The notes under the pieces: model-generated
Seen by the model: the letters and a program-made list of their open reading frames with translations, nothing else
Told to the model about the DNA's origin: nothing
The model's database searches: none
Shown here: positions 51,373 through 63,311 of the stretch, piece by piece
Numbering within the stretch: the stretch's first letter is position 1
Layout of the letters: each line of letters starts with the position of its first letter
Made by a program: the position numbers and the translations under genes
Assembly: GCA_019454045.1 (NCBI GenBank)
Contig: SKCR01038117.1
Location: 124,001-188,000 of the forward strand
DNA from: Zanthoxylum bungeanum
Lineage: Eukaryota; Streptophyta; Magnoliopsida; Sapindales; Rutaceae
Direction of reading: 5' to 3'
Length of the DNA stretch: 64,000 bases

Positions 51373-54197
51373 AAAATATTTTAGTAGTTTTGCTTTGGTA
51401 TTATGGGCCAAATTTTGGGAGAGTGTTGAATCTAATTATAGCTCAGATCTCTAGGTATCTCAAATCATTTGATATGAGATTTGAGACGATTTTTTTATTT
51501 AGAGTACAAAGAAATCATGATAGGATTCGGGGGAAAAAATCCCGAATCTAAACTTTTTGTGTAAAAAAATCCGAATTTGATTAGGATTCAAGATCCCGAA
51601 CTGTTCAATATGATTTAAGATGATTTTTTTATTTCGAATCAAAAACTAATACCGGAATCAAAATAAATTTTCATCTCGAGTATATAAATAAAATGAAACC
51701 GATATTGATAAATCTCGGCACATACCAAATGATTATCATATCTACTTGTAATTTTTCTTCTTCATCATAATGAACTCCCACAGCCACAGCAGTTAAAAGT
51801 AGACGTAACGCTCACATTAAAAAGTGAAGCACTAAAGTATGGCCCCTATCTATCTTCTTCTAAAGTGAAGGATTAGATTTTACCAAATGTTTTTGTATAT
51901 ATGTGATTTATTTTTTGCTTAAGTTATTAATAATACACAACTACAAAATCCCATGGAGATTGAGTGTAGTTTTAGTTTGGGACCATGCTTTCAGCTTTAG
52001 ATTTCTTAGATGACTGACACTCTAAGATACCTTTTGCCATTTTTCAAAAATACAAAGGAAAATAAATACATAGTCCAAAAACTAAATGGTCAATCATAAT
52101 GATAAATTTTCTATAAATATGATTCTTTAAAAACAAAATTGAAAACATTTAATACTAATATTGTATGTGTGACTTGATATTTTCAATTAATAAATATATA
52201 ATATGTGGAGTTATATTAAATGTAATTAATATTTATTTTGTTATTCTTTTATTATTTTAACACACATTCCAAGATATTACTCATTAATATCTCGGGTTAA
52301 AATTATTTCTAAAATATAGTGATCATAAGTTTGATCTAGAATGAGAAGTATTTAGAAATTTTATTCAGTCGAGGCATGTTCAAAATTTATTAAAAATTAT
52401 TTTTAAAAAATTCATATTATAATATATAATACAATAATTATAATATTTTTGTTATTCAACAGGAATTCATGTAATGAAAACGATGTATAATAGTTTATTG
52501 TCAATTCATGTTTTGGATGGTTGGAGTTGGGTGGTGGAGAAATAGTGATAGTAGTGACAAATCGATATCGGTGAGAATTTTTTTGAAGGAGATATCAGTG
52601 AGATTAAGAAACAAATTTAAAATTTTCTTTTGTTAATTGTAAATTTTTTAAGATTAATAACTTAAAAGATCTAAGTATAAATATACTTGTATTAGTTTTT
52701 TTTTTTTTTAAAGAAGTGGCATTAAGAAAAAAAAGAAAAAATAATATCATTATATTATATTATATTATTATTATTATTTGGTAAGTTACTACTTATTCAG
52801 TATGGATAATTGATTTTTATGAAGAAAAAAAAACTAAATAAATTTTAAATAATTTTACTTTTATATCATAAACAAATTGAAACTTTTTCAAAAAATTAAT
52901 TTGATTATTAACATAATTCTAAAATTGAGCACGTTTTCATAAAATTGAAAGAAATTAAATTTAATTTTAAAATCATATTTTGAAATTTTCCAAATGTCAA
53001 CAGGTATCAGCCGGGGCCCGGGGCACATCCCAACGTGGATACTCCCATGATCTAGATTTTCAACAGCCCTTCAACTTTTTAAATGTTCGAAGTTGCCAAT
53101 TTTGAACATGAAACAATTGAAGGAAAATGTTATTCTACTCGTAAATTTTTTTTGCTGCATCTATAAACTTATTTTAAAGTCACGATGTATAATGTAAAAT
53201 GGAAAAAGTCTAATTATAATTTAAAAGATATTGTTGACGGTGGTTTTCATCTCCCTCGAAGTCACAATCTCGAGTTAGGGTATTTATGAGATTTCCACTT
53301 TCCAGACTCGAGGGCCAAGGTCCATAAGACAGAGATGTCGAGCCCCGTAAAGATATCAGAATTGGTTTGCACCTGATACCCGACCCGAGGTGGAGAGTTG
53401 TTCAGATGACTGAAGTGCAGGCCTCGAAACCAACCCAACCTTGTAGCTCAACAGGATATGATGTTGGTTATTACAGTTTCCCGACCTGGTTGGGCGAGTC
53501 GGGTTAATATCTTTATGATCAAGTCAAGATGAAGTAAGACCTTCATGAGAACTTGCACCTTCCAAAGAGGTCTGACGTGACAAGAGCAGGTCATCGGCTT
53601 ATTTTCTAACATACGCTATCATATGAGAGTTGATAGATTACAGATTGGTTTTGTAAGATAACGTGTAGCAGTGGCCGAAAGTGGTATGGTTTAAAGAGAT
53701 ATCAGGTGGCAGAATTATTTTTTTTTGCAGAGCAGTTGGTCACCTTCCAAACAAATGTTATTTTACTTGTAATTTTTTTTTACTGCATCTTTAAACTTAT
53801 TTTAAAGTCATCTTCCAAACAAAAGTCTAATTATAATTTAAAAAATATAATTGAAAAATCGAATATTTTTTTTCGGAAACTCTACTATCAGGATTGGTGG
53901 TGAAAAATAGAACAGATTTGGGTAAGTTTGAATTGACCCATGATCCAAAAATATCTTGAAATGAATGATGTGTGGTGTGGATGATGACAGAGAAATGGGA
54001 GGCAGCCGACATCTTGAGTAGTTAGTGGTTCACTTACTTTATTTTTCTATTTTAGACTATTGTTTGTTCCGTGCCCAATTGGAGCTGACTCAGTCCACAT
54101 ACAAAAATAAAAATAATAATAAAAATAATATTGATTGAAGATGTCATTTTATATTGACTGATTTAGGATTATGCTCTCTAACAACATTTTCTATTCT
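51373..54197. other. AT-rich intergenic stretch with one GC-rich inserted piece
   Basis: The first five bases are element E's right target duplication (AAAAT). The rest is A/T-rich with TTAT and ATATTATATTATT runs (52740-52790), without genes. A piece at 53230-53700 is much richer in GC (TCGAGCCCCG, CCCGACCCGAGG) and is described separately. Confidence 0.6.
53126..53855. repeat. Direct repeats of about 105 bases flanking a GC-rich piece
   Basis: 53126-53230 and 53755-53855 share GTTATTTTACT(C/T)GTAA-type sequence, GCATCT(A/T)TAAACTTATTTT and AAGTCTAATTATAATTTAAA. Between them, 53231-53710 begins TTGTTGACGG like the LTR ends of elements D and H and is GC-rich. It may be a truncated LTR insertion with a large duplication, or two copies of a local repeat. 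Confidence 0.5.
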
Positions 54198-54202
54198 AAT
54201 CC
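54198..54202. repeat. Left target-site duplication of element D (AATCC)
   Basis: AATCC precedes TGTTGACGGC and recurs at 60013-60017 directly after the other LTR. Confidence 0.9.
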
Positions 54203-55022
54203 TGTTGACGGCTGATTTTGGTCTCAGGTGCAATATGAGAATATTACTCCCGAGACAATCCTCCCTCAATAGTGAATTTGTTTGATTATGGGGGACCAAA
54301 AGCAAACTTAGCAAAAGACAGATAAATACGCCAATCGACAAGGAGTTTTAACGTGGTTCGGTGGATTTGGATCCGACCTACGTCCACAGACACAAACATG
54401 ATGATACTTTTATTACTTAAACACTCTCTTTTGGGTCTCTTTTTGTTTTCTACAAGTCAGAGCTTGATGATTCAGATGATGATATTGGTTCTCTTTTTTA
54501 TTCCCCTTCTCTACACTCACTCTACCCTCCTATTTATAATGGTGAAGAAATCATATTCCTACTTGTACAAGAATTTCCAAGTTGAAACAATTTCCTTTTC
54601 CCATAAGGATTCCTAGTCAAAACTATTCCCTTTTTCCATAAGGATTCCTAATTAAAACTACCTTCACTTCTTTTATCCTATTTGGACACTGACTCATCAG
54701 TTTTCCCCATGAAAGTAGGATAACATGTCATCTTATCCGTAAAAACATGATGCCTTATCTTCCTGAGCACGCCTCGCCATGTGCTCGGTCTTCATGAGGT
54801 CGGTCACAATGGTATTTAGAACTAAGAATGCTGCTACCGATCTAATAATTGCCCGGTCATCTGAACCCAAGTGCTCGGTTACCGATCATATAGTGCTCGG
54901 TCACTTACTGTTTGGCTCTTAGTGGTCAGGTCGGCATTAATGATCTTGACTGAGAAGTGAATTACCTTTTTTACCCCTGTCGTACTGCTTAAATAACATA
55001 GTGCCTGAAAACACCATCAACA
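54203..55022 (-). repeat. 3' LTR of element D
   Basis: 820 bp, TGTTGACGGC to ACCATCAACA (plus-strand reading), inverted ends TGTTGA/TCAACA. Contains AACGTGGTTCGGTGG, a TTTATTAC segment and CGGTC-rich words (GTGCTCGGT repeated at 54780-54910). Confidence 0.92.
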
Positions 55023-55036
55023 TCTGTCCCCTAGTT
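55023..55036 (-). promoter_or_regulatory. Polypurine tract of element D
   Basis: Minus strand AACTAGGGGACAGA directly before TGTTGATGG, the LTR start; confirms orientation. Confidence 0.65.
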
Positions 55037-55395
55037 CTCGGTTCCAACGAGTATGCAAGTTGGTGCCGGGAACTATATAAAGATGGTGTGCTGATCGCCT
55101 TGCTGGTGGTCGCTCCAGAAATCACAGAGAAATTGCCTTCGCCATCAACTAAGTCTTCTGTTTCTATCTTCATATCCTCGGTTATTGGAGATGTTGACCC
55201 TATTCAGAACGATTTTCCACCTCAAAACAAATTGCTTACTTGGGTCGTTCCATCAGGAGATGAAGTTCCTCTTGTTGTCCAAACTAAAAATGACTCCTCT
55301 GTAATATCTGTACCAAAGATTTAGAGGTCCTGACCCCTGACTGATCCAATCTCGATTGTGAGGAGAAAATTTTGCCTCTGAGCTAACGATGATGT
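55037..55395 (-). other. Element D internal 3' segment
   Basis: A unique stretch between the polypurine tract and the repeat array. An open plus-strand frame of 107 codons exists but is antisense to the element and shows no family features, so I do not call it. Confidence 0.5.
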
Positions 55396-57235
55396 GCTCG
55401 GTGGCATGTGATCCTGTCTCGAGCCGTGAGAGATGCTCGGACCTGGGGGAATTTTACGTCCCCAGTCCGAAGGACTGACTCGGTGGGACGCAACCCGACC
55501 CTGAATGAAGAGAGGCACTTGTACATGGGGGAATGTACGTCCCCAGTCCGAATGGCTGACTCGGTGGGACGTACCCCGACCCCGAGCTGAGAAAGGCACT
55601 TGGACCTGGGGGAATGTTACGTCCCCAGTCCAAAGAGGTAGACTCTGTGGGACGTAACCCGACCCCGAGTAAAGAGAGGCACTTGGATCTGGGGGAATGT
55701 TACGTCCCCAGTCCGAAGGGCTGACTCGGTGGGACGTACCCCGACCCCGAGCTGAGAAAGGCACTTGGACCTGATGGAATGTTACGTCCCCAGTCCAAAG
55801 AGGTAGACTCGGTGGGACGTAACCCGATCCGGAGTGAAGAGAGGCACTTGGATCTGGGGGAATGTTACGTCCCCAGTCCGAAGGGCTGACTCGGTGGGAC
55901 GTACCCCGACCCCGAGCTGAGAAAGACACTTGGACCTGGGGGATGTTACGTCCCCAGTCCAAAGAGGTAGACTCGGTGGGACGTAACCCGACCCCGAGTG
56001 AAGAGAGGCACTTGGACCTGGGGGAATGTTACGTCCCCAGTCTGAAGGGCTGACTCGGTGGGACATACCCCGACCCCGAGCTGAGAAAGGCACTTGGACC
56101 TGGGGGAGTGTTACGTCCCCAGTCCAAAGGGCTGACTCGGTGGGACGTACCCCGACCATGAGCTGAGAAAGGCACTTGGACCTGGAGGAATATTACGTCC
56201 CTAGTCCAAAGAGGTAGACTCGGTGGGAAGTAACCCGACCCCGAGTGAAGAGAGGCACTTGGATCTGGGGGAATGTTACGTCCCCAGTCCGAATGGCTGA
56301 CTCGGTGGGACGTACCCCGACCCCGAGCTGAGAAAGGCACTTGGACCTGGGGGAATGTTACGTCCCCAGTCCAAAGAGGTAGACTCGGTGGGACGTAACC
56401 CGACCCCGAGTGAAGAGAGGCACTTGGACCTGGGGGAATGTTACGTCCCCAGTCCGAAGGACTGACTCGGTGGGACGTACCCCGACCCCGAGCTGAGAAA
56501 GGCACTTGGACCTGGGGGAATGTTACATCCCCAGTCCAAAGGGCTGACTCGGTGGGACGTACCCCGACCCTGAGCTGAGAAAGGCACTTGGACCTGGGGG
56601 AATATTACGTCCCCAGTCCAAAGAGGTAGACTCGGTGGGACGTAACCCGACCCCGAGTGAAGAGAGGCACTTGGACCTGGGGGAATGTTATGTCCCCAGT
56701 CCGAAGGGCTGACTCGGTGGGACGTACCCTGACCCCGAGCTGAGAAAGACACTTGGACTTGGGGAAATGTTACGTCCCCAGTCCAAAGAGGTAGACTCGG
56801 TGGGACGTAACCCGACCCCGAGTGAAGAGAGGCACTTGGACCTGGGGGAATGTTACGTCCCCAGTCCGAAGGACTGACTCGGTGGGACGTACCCCGACCC
56901 CGAGCTGAGAAAGGCACTTGGACCTGGGGGAATGTTACATCCCCAGTCCAAAGGGCTGACTCGGTGGGACGTACCCCGACCCTGAGCTGAGAAAGGCACT
57001 TGGACCTGGGGGAATATTACGTCCCCAGTCCAAAGAGGTAGACTCGGTGGGACGTAACCCGACCCCGAGTGAAGAGAGGCACTTGGACCTGGGGGAATGT
57101 TATGTCCCCAGTCCGAAGGGCTGACTCGGTGGGACGTACCCTGACCCCGAGCTGAGAAAGACACTTGGACTTGGGGAAATGTTACGTCCCCAGTCTGAAG
57201 GAGCCGACTCCGTGGGACGTAACCTGACCCCGAGC
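55396..57235. repeat. 82-83-bp tandem array with higher-order structure in element D
   Basis: About 22 units of GGGGGAATGTTACGTCCCCAG, then TCC(G/A)AAG and GACTCGGTGGGACGTA(C/A)CCCGACCCCGAG and AGGCACTTGG (shown in parts). Two unit types alternate: one with GGCTGACTC and CCGAGCTGAGAA, one with AGGTAGACTC and CCGAGTGAAGAG. A five-unit block of 412 bp is repeated nearly exactly (about 56430-56780 matches 56842-57192). Each unit has two inverted repeats: CTGGGG...CCCCAG and TCGGTGGGACGTACCCCGA. Long minus-strand frames across it are a by-product. Confidence 0.9.
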
Positions 57236-57695
57236 TGAAATAAACATCGATCTCGGCGGTACAAGAGCAGACCTGAGCCGGAAAGAAAACATCTGACCTC
57301 AGCGGAACGAATCCAGCCTTGAGTCGATTAACCAAGTGGCCTCGGCGGAATGAATCCAGCCTCGAGCCGATTAATCAAGTGGCATCGGCGGAACGAATCC
57401 AGCCCTTAGCCGATTAATCAAGTAGGACTTATTCAGAAGGGAAGTGAATCAACCTTTTGAAACCCTACCGAATCTGGTACGGGCGTCCCCTTACCAGACC
57501 AGTAAAAAACAAAAACAAATATCTGAAAAATATAATTAAAAGGTGGGGGTGACTTAGCACTTGTCCCAAAGCAAAACTTTTCACAAGTGTAAACAACAGC
57601 ACGGATGCCTCAAAACAGCGTCATGTCCGAGGCCTCCAAAACACAATTCTGACTCTTTCAATTCAGTGTCCCGGCGAACCAGGATTTAGATCAGG
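57236..57695. repeat. Short CTCGGCGG/GAGCCG repeats and unique sequence in element D
   Basis: From 57236 to 57425, units with (C/A)TCGGCGGAACGAATCCAGCC and GAGCCGATTAA repeat about four times at 45-48 bases. From 57430 to 57695 the sequence looks unique with no gene visible; GTGGGGGTGACTTAGCAC lies at about 57543. Confidence 0.6.
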
Positions 57696-58135
57696 AGAGC
57701 GTTTGAATGGTAAGGGCACATCCTCTATACGTCGGGTCACCGTGGAGCCTGTGTATTGCACGAGGGCTCCTCCTTACCGCGCTGGAGCAGGCACACGCTA
57801 CAGGGGCACAATGCATCCCCGTGCTGCGCCTCTCTTGGATCCAAATGATGAATGGATCAAAGAGCGTCCGGGATACTAAGGGCACATTCCTCCTTAGGTC
57901 CGGCATCACTGGAGCTAGCAATCGTCACGGGGGCCTCATCACTCCCCGTGCTATGCTTTCCCACAGATCCATTACATCGGGTAAGTGAGGATCAAAGAGT
58001 GTTCGACACATTAAGGGCATATTCCTCCTTATGTTCGGTAACACTGGAGTAAGCAATCGCCACGGGGGTATCATCCCTCCCCGTGCTATGCTTCTCACGG
58101 ATCCTATGCATCGAGTATGTCCCTGAGGACCCCGA
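57690..58135. repeat. Three 136-165-bp tandem units in element D
   Basis: ATCA(A/G)(A/G)GAG(C/T)GT starts at 57690, 57855 and 57991; each unit continues with TAAGGGCA(C/T)ATTCCTCCTTA, CACTGGAG, CGGGGG and CCCCGTGCTATGC. Afterwards the array's CCGAGC words resume (58130-58490). Confidence 0.7.
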
Positions 58136-58490
58136 GCCAAGAGAGATATTTGGTTCTAGGGGAATGTTCCGTCCCCAGGCTAATAAGCACGACTCGGTGG
58201 GACGTAACTCGACCCCGAGCTGAAAGAAAAACTTGGCTCTGGGGGAATGTTACGTCCCCAGTCCAAAGAAGCCGACTCGGTGGGACGTAACCCGACCTCG
58301 AGCTGAGAAAGACACTTGGACCTGGGGGAATGTTACGTCCCCAGTCCGAAGGGCTGACTCGGTGGGACGTACCCCGACCCCGAGCTGAAAAAAACATCGA
58401 TCTCGGCGGTACAAGAGCAGACCCGAGCCGGAAAGAGACATCGGTCTCGGAGGTACAAGAGCAGACCCGAGCCGGAAAGAAACATATGGC
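58136..58490. repeat. Second block of the 82-bp array family plus ATCGGTCTCGG units
   Basis: Three more GGGGGAATGTTACGTCCCCAG units (58160, 58240, 58325), then two or three units of ATCG(A/G)TCTCGG, GGTACAAGAGCAGACC and GAGCCGGAAAGA (58390-58490). Shows that the array was interrupted by the 57690-58135 units. Confidence 0.75.
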
Positions 58491-59175
58491 CTTTGTAGGG
58501 CGTCATGGTCAGCATGTTGAACCTTTTCGGGAATTTTGCTGATTTTATTTCTTCTGTGATGGGGGGTTCCTCTTTGTCATCCCGGGCGTCTTCTGTACCT
58601 GTTTTGAGGCTTGCCCCCACTTGGCCATCTCTTTCTTTAACCAAGATTTTACCTCGCTGTTTGGGCCGCCATGTCGCCTTCTGCGCTCTTCTTCATGTCT
58701 GTTGCCACGGGTGCGGTGTTCCTCACGCCTTGGGATCTCCCGAATAGTCTCGTCATACTCTGTGCCTCCTCTTCTAGTGTAGCGGAGACTATCATAAGAG
58801 GAATCTGTCGAAAGTCTCTCTTCTTCTTCTTCCCATGTGTCCTCTGCTTGTGAATCTTTTTCCACAACTATGGATTTTATCCCGTAAGGCCCCCTCCTCA
58901 TAGGTCCATCGTCCTCACTTGTATCCACAACCTCTTTCCATCTGTTATCTCTCATCTTCTTTGATTAGCTCTGGTTTCGGGTTTCTCGCGATTCCCCCCT
59001 TCCATTCTCTCCAGTCGGTCGATCATGGTTTTTAGGAGGGCCTGACTATCCTCCATGTCCTTCCTTATGCTTTCTTCTATCTTCTTTATCCAATCTGTGG
59101 CCGGATTCCCCGACGATTGGTGATTTCCGCCTTCTGCCATCGTCTTACTACGCAAACCGCTTTTTGTTGAGTTCC
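58491..59175 (-). pseudogene. Element D gag N-terminal part, truncated
   Basis: Minus-strand frames 59191-58952 (RKDMEDSQALLKTMIDRLER), 58955-58545 (very charged, EEEEERLSTDSSYDSL, REEHRTRGNRHEEERRR) and 58644-58500 (KSAKFPKRFNMLTMTPYKG). The last matches the start of the Gypsy capsid domain seen in H (FPWRFTMPLMDVYKG), then the frame runs into repeats. So only the variable N-terminal region and the first capsid residues are left. Frames overlap with one shift near 58950. Confidence 0.6.
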
Positions 59176-59190
59176 CCACAGACGGCGCCA
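59171..59190 (-). promoter_or_regulatory. Primer binding site of element D
   Basis: Minus strand TTGGCGCCGTCTGTGGGGAA just inside the LTR end. Shares the GGCGCC core with the tRNA-Asp type of elements A-C but differs in its second half. Confidence 0.75.
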
Positions 59191-59192
59191 AC

Positions 59193-60012
59193 TGTTGACG
59201 GCTGATTTTGGTCTCAGGGGCAATATGGGAATATTACTCCCGAGAAAATCCTCCCTCAATAGTGAATTTGTTTGGTTATGGGGGACCAAAAGCAAACTTA
59301 GCAAAAGACAGATAAATACGCCAATCGACAAGGAGTTTTAACGTGGTTCGGTGGATTTGGATCCGACCTACGTCCACGGACACAAACATGATGATACTTT
59401 TATTACTTAAACACTCTCTTTTGGGTCTCTTTTTGTTTTCTACAAGTCAGAGCTTGATGATTCAGATGATGATATTGGTTCTCTTTTTTATTCCCCCTCT
59501 CTACACTCACTCTACCCTCCTATTTATAATGGTGAAGAAATCATATTCCTACTTGTACAAGAATTTCCAAGTTGAAACAATTTCCTTTTCCCATAAGGAT
59601 TCCTAGTCAAAACTATTCCCTTTTCCCATAAGGATTCCTAATTAAAACTACCTTCACTTCTTTTATCCTATTTGGACACTGACTCATCAGTTTTCCCCAT
59701 GAAAGTAGGATAACATGTCATCTTATCCGTAAAAACATGATGCCTTATCTTCCTGAGCACGCCTCGCCATGTGCTCGGTCTTCATGAGGTCGGTCACAAT
59801 GGTATTTAGAACTAAGAATGCTGCTACCGATCTAATAATTGCCCGGTCATCTGAACCCAAGTGCTCGGTTACCGATCATAAAGTGCTCGGTCACTTACTG
59901 TTTGGCTCTTAGTGGTCGGGTCGGCATTAATGATCTTGACTGAGAAGTGAATTACCTTTTTTACCCATGTCGTACTGCTTAAATAACATAGTGCCTGAAA
60001 ACACCATCAACA
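59193..60012 (-). repeat. 5' LTR of element D
   Basis: 820 bp, same ends and length as 54203-55022, about ten substitutions and no indel seen. Followed on the plus strand by AATCC. Confidence 0.92.
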
Positions 60013-63000
60013 AATCCTATTTAATTTTTTCGGTTATTACTCTCTCTATATTTAGGAAAAAAAAAGTGATATACAAATAATTAATATTATCATAAAATCA
60101 ATAAATTGACACTGCAATATATACATAATAAAATATTTTTATATTATGTAGGAAAAATATAGGAGTATTATTAGATTAATCCTCTTACATGACATCTTAA
60201 ATTAAAATAATATTATTTTTGCATAAATTTAGGGAGCCAGGTAAGTAGCTTTGTTGGAGATGATAGGACCGAAAAATACATATTTTACCCTTAATGTATG
60301 GAGTGAGATATGATTTTTCTCGCCAACAATACATTATATCTTTATCATAAATCAACTTCCATTAACTACACTTCTTACATTTAAGAGTAAATTAAGATGT
60401 TATTCCCGCAAAATAACACTTTTAACTCATTAATTTAATATTATTTATTTTCAAAATAAATTTAAAATGAATTTATAATAATATATAATATTTTATATTA
60501 AGTAGGAGATGCGTATGAGAATTGATGAAGAAAAACCTCTCACTATTCCATATGTCTCCCTAAATTAGAAATGATATCATTTCAATGCCTCAAGAGTTTG
60601 ATTGATTAGTGTAAAAAATAAAAAATAATAACAATTTGAAATTTTGAACATTACCCATCCATCTTTTTTTTTTTTAATAAAAAAATACAAAAACAAAATA
60701 AAATAAACATATTTCCTACCATATTGTCTTTTGTTTAATCATCAGGTTTCATGTTTATACAGTACTTGCCACTCAATTTATCCCTCACATCTTTTTTTTT
60801 TTCTTTTTCTTTTTCTCCATTTTTCCTGTTTTTAACAGTAATAAAGAATGTTGGGACTGTTGAATATCAAAAATGCTAAATATATTTACCGTTATTCCTA
60901 AAAATTTTCGGACTCTCTCACTGTAATATCAGTATGCATTAAAAAAAATTGAGATAATTTTAGAGATAAATATAACGGATGAATATATACAAGATGACCT
61001 TAAATAGTGACATCAAATCAAAGAGAGACCCAATCCACTGAAAAAAAAAAAACAAAAAAAACAAGTGCATAGACCATTATTATGTGTTTGACCATCAACT
61101 TCCCCCTTTTCAATCCTTTCTAATTAAGACAAAACTAAGAAAAAAAATCAATAGATATTATCCTTCTTGTATGATTTTCTTTTTTTATTGTTGATCAGCA
61201 CCACATAATAAATTAGGTTCACACTACTTCATATTTTAAGAATTTAATAAAAAGGGAGTATGCATTAAGGTGTCATTTGTTATTTCATAATTTCTAAATT
61301 AGTGAAATGATAAAACCTTTACTTTTTTTTTTTTTTTAAAAAATGTCTATATTGTAATAATTTATTGAATGAAATAGATTATTATATAACAAGCTTATTA
61401 TATTAAGGAAAAATTCTATAATATGATGATATCATATCACATATGTAACAACTTAATAATATCTTACCGCTTATATTAAAATATTACAAACAATATTAAA
61501 ATATTAAAAAAATAAATGCTTTAGTTGTAATTATCCCAAATGATATCGTAATTGTCTTAACTCTTAAAAATTAGAGGTTACGAGTTTAAGTCATATGGGA
61601 TGTATTTGACTTAGGATTTCTGTGGGGTGAGAGAATAATATATAAGAAATATACTTAGATTTTTTAAATAAAAAAAAAAAGTGTGAAGAACAGGCAAGAA
61701 AAAACAGGCCACCTCTGCGGATTAAATTATGTTTTTAGGTTACCTACGAATGAAATTTTTTACAAACTTGTAGCTACAGTGAGGAAGTAGGGAAAATTTT
61801 CGGGATAAAAGTTGGTATGTATATCATTTCCCAAAACATATAGAGAGTGATTGAGTTAATTTTTCTAGACTTTTAGTCACCTGCTTTTCTTTTACTTGCA
61901 TGCAAAGCCTTTCTAGGCTCTAGCTTTCTTACAAGTTCATATTCATTGATTTTTTTTTTTTTTTAAAAAAAGTTAAAGTGTAATATCATATATCCCAACA
62001 TTTAAGTTTCAAAAAAAAAAAAAAAGAATTAGGATCATTACTATTTTGATTTCCAATATCAAATATTAAATTGTGTGAGATTAACGATTAAAAATTTATA
62101 GTATAAAATTCGTGAATTTAAAGTTTGATTCGAGGATTTTCCTCACGTTAAATTGATTTGCATTTGCATTAGTAATAAACTAATCTTTTTTTTTCAAAAA
62201 AATGATGAATTAACATTATTACTATTTTGAGTTCTAAAATCAAACATTAGATAGCGTGAAATCAATGATTCGAAATTTATATTAAAAATTTAGGTTGAAA
62301 TAGTCTCCCCTTTTTCTACAATAAATTTTAAAGCAATTTAGGAAGAGGATTATCTATCGTTTCATAATAATTTTTCTCTAGTCTTGTACATTATCCGAAT
62401 TTAAGGCAATTTGTGAGAGAAAAAAATAAAATTTCTATAATCTTGTATAATTTTTGAAATGCCTCAAATTACTTATTTTCAGATCAAAGAGTTTTCTTTT
62501 AAATGGAATCCATTTGAAGCACCAAAAATCCCATAAGAGGGAGCCCATCCAAATTCAATTTCCACAGTATTCTTCAGTTGATTAGATACAATTTTTCAGC
62601 ATACTCATTAATGTACATAAATGATTTTTTTTTTAAATGTGTTTTCGAAATTAATTTTAGTGTTTTGCAATGCATAGAATTCATAAAGTACATAAATGCA
62701 CCACCATATATACCCAATTTAATTAATAGCAAAGTTTTATACCTATAATTTTTATTTTTTTGAAATCTTGGAAATCTCGTCGCTATAAATCACCATTCTG
62801 AACTTAAGCGTAATAGGTAAAATCTCTGGCTGTCCCAGACTCTTACAAGAAACGCATTCCATGAATTCGAACCCAATATATCAAGATAAGATCATGAATC
62901 CTACACCACCAAACTACACGAGGAAACCTATAACCTTCTTATTAAAGGAAAAAAACAAATTAATGCCCATATGAATTTTCAAGCAAGTTTTAATTATCCT

Positions 63001-63303
63001 GCAAGAGTTGTTGACAGCTTTAATTTAGCTTTGGCTTTTAATGTCTTGAGAGAATAAAGAGAAATTAAATCTAAGGGCTCACTAATTATTCACTTACCAA
63101 AATAAATTTAAGGAACAATATCAGAAATAAATATATTTACAGCGAAGATTATGTTATATTTTATCTGCAACGAATAACAAGACTCTGGAATTATCCAGCG
63201 AAATGGTGGGAAGATTATGTTAAATTAAAGCAAAAAAATTCTTAAGCCACCTCAAGTTGTGGTAATTGTTGAAATAATCTTACTTGGTTTTCTCAATCCA
63301 ACC
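60013..63303. other. AT-rich intergenic stretch without genes
   Basis: Begins with element D's right AATCC. Poly(A)/poly(T) runs and short frames only. Related short phrases recur (TATTACTATTTTGA(T/G)TTC near 62038 and 62220, with GAAATCAATGATTCGAAATTTATA-type words after each, shown in parts), suggesting remnants of a small dispersed repeat. Confidence 0.55.
61540..61682 (+). mobile_element. Possible degenerate SINE
   Basis: AGGTTACGAGTTTAAGTC at about 61573 resembles a tRNA-type B box (GGTTCGANTCC with changes) and the stretch ends in an A run at 61668-61681, as SINEs do. A box and target duplication are not clear. Confidence 0.25.
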
Positions 63304-63311
63304 ATATCTAC
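63304..63311. repeat. Left 8-bp target-site duplication (ATATCTAC)
   Basis: ATATCTAC directly before TAGGGGGTGG; repeated exactly at 63870-63877. Confidence 0.85.

Larger units (their letters stand above)
54203..60012 (-). mobile_element. Element D: complete, pol-less Gypsy-like retrotransposon
   Basis: 5810 bp, minus orientation, with two 820-bp LTRs of the same length differing at about ten positions, AATCC target duplications, a primer site next to the right LTR and a polypurine tract next to the left one. Inside are a gag N-terminus, three longer repeats and a large 82-83-bp array, but no protease, RT or integrase. The LTR match (near 99 percent) makes it one of the youngest insertions here. 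It must have used enzymes from another element. H is a relative with a similar LTR and primer site. Confidence 0.92.

Noticed and set aside
55001..55324. 107-codon plus-strand frame next to the element D LTR
   Set aside because: It starts inside the LTR, is antisense to element D and shows no recognisable domain.
55321..57335. Long minus-strand open frames (up to 213 codons) in element D
   Set aside because: They follow the 82-83-bp tandem repeat period and contain only repeated peptides; they are a by-product of the array.
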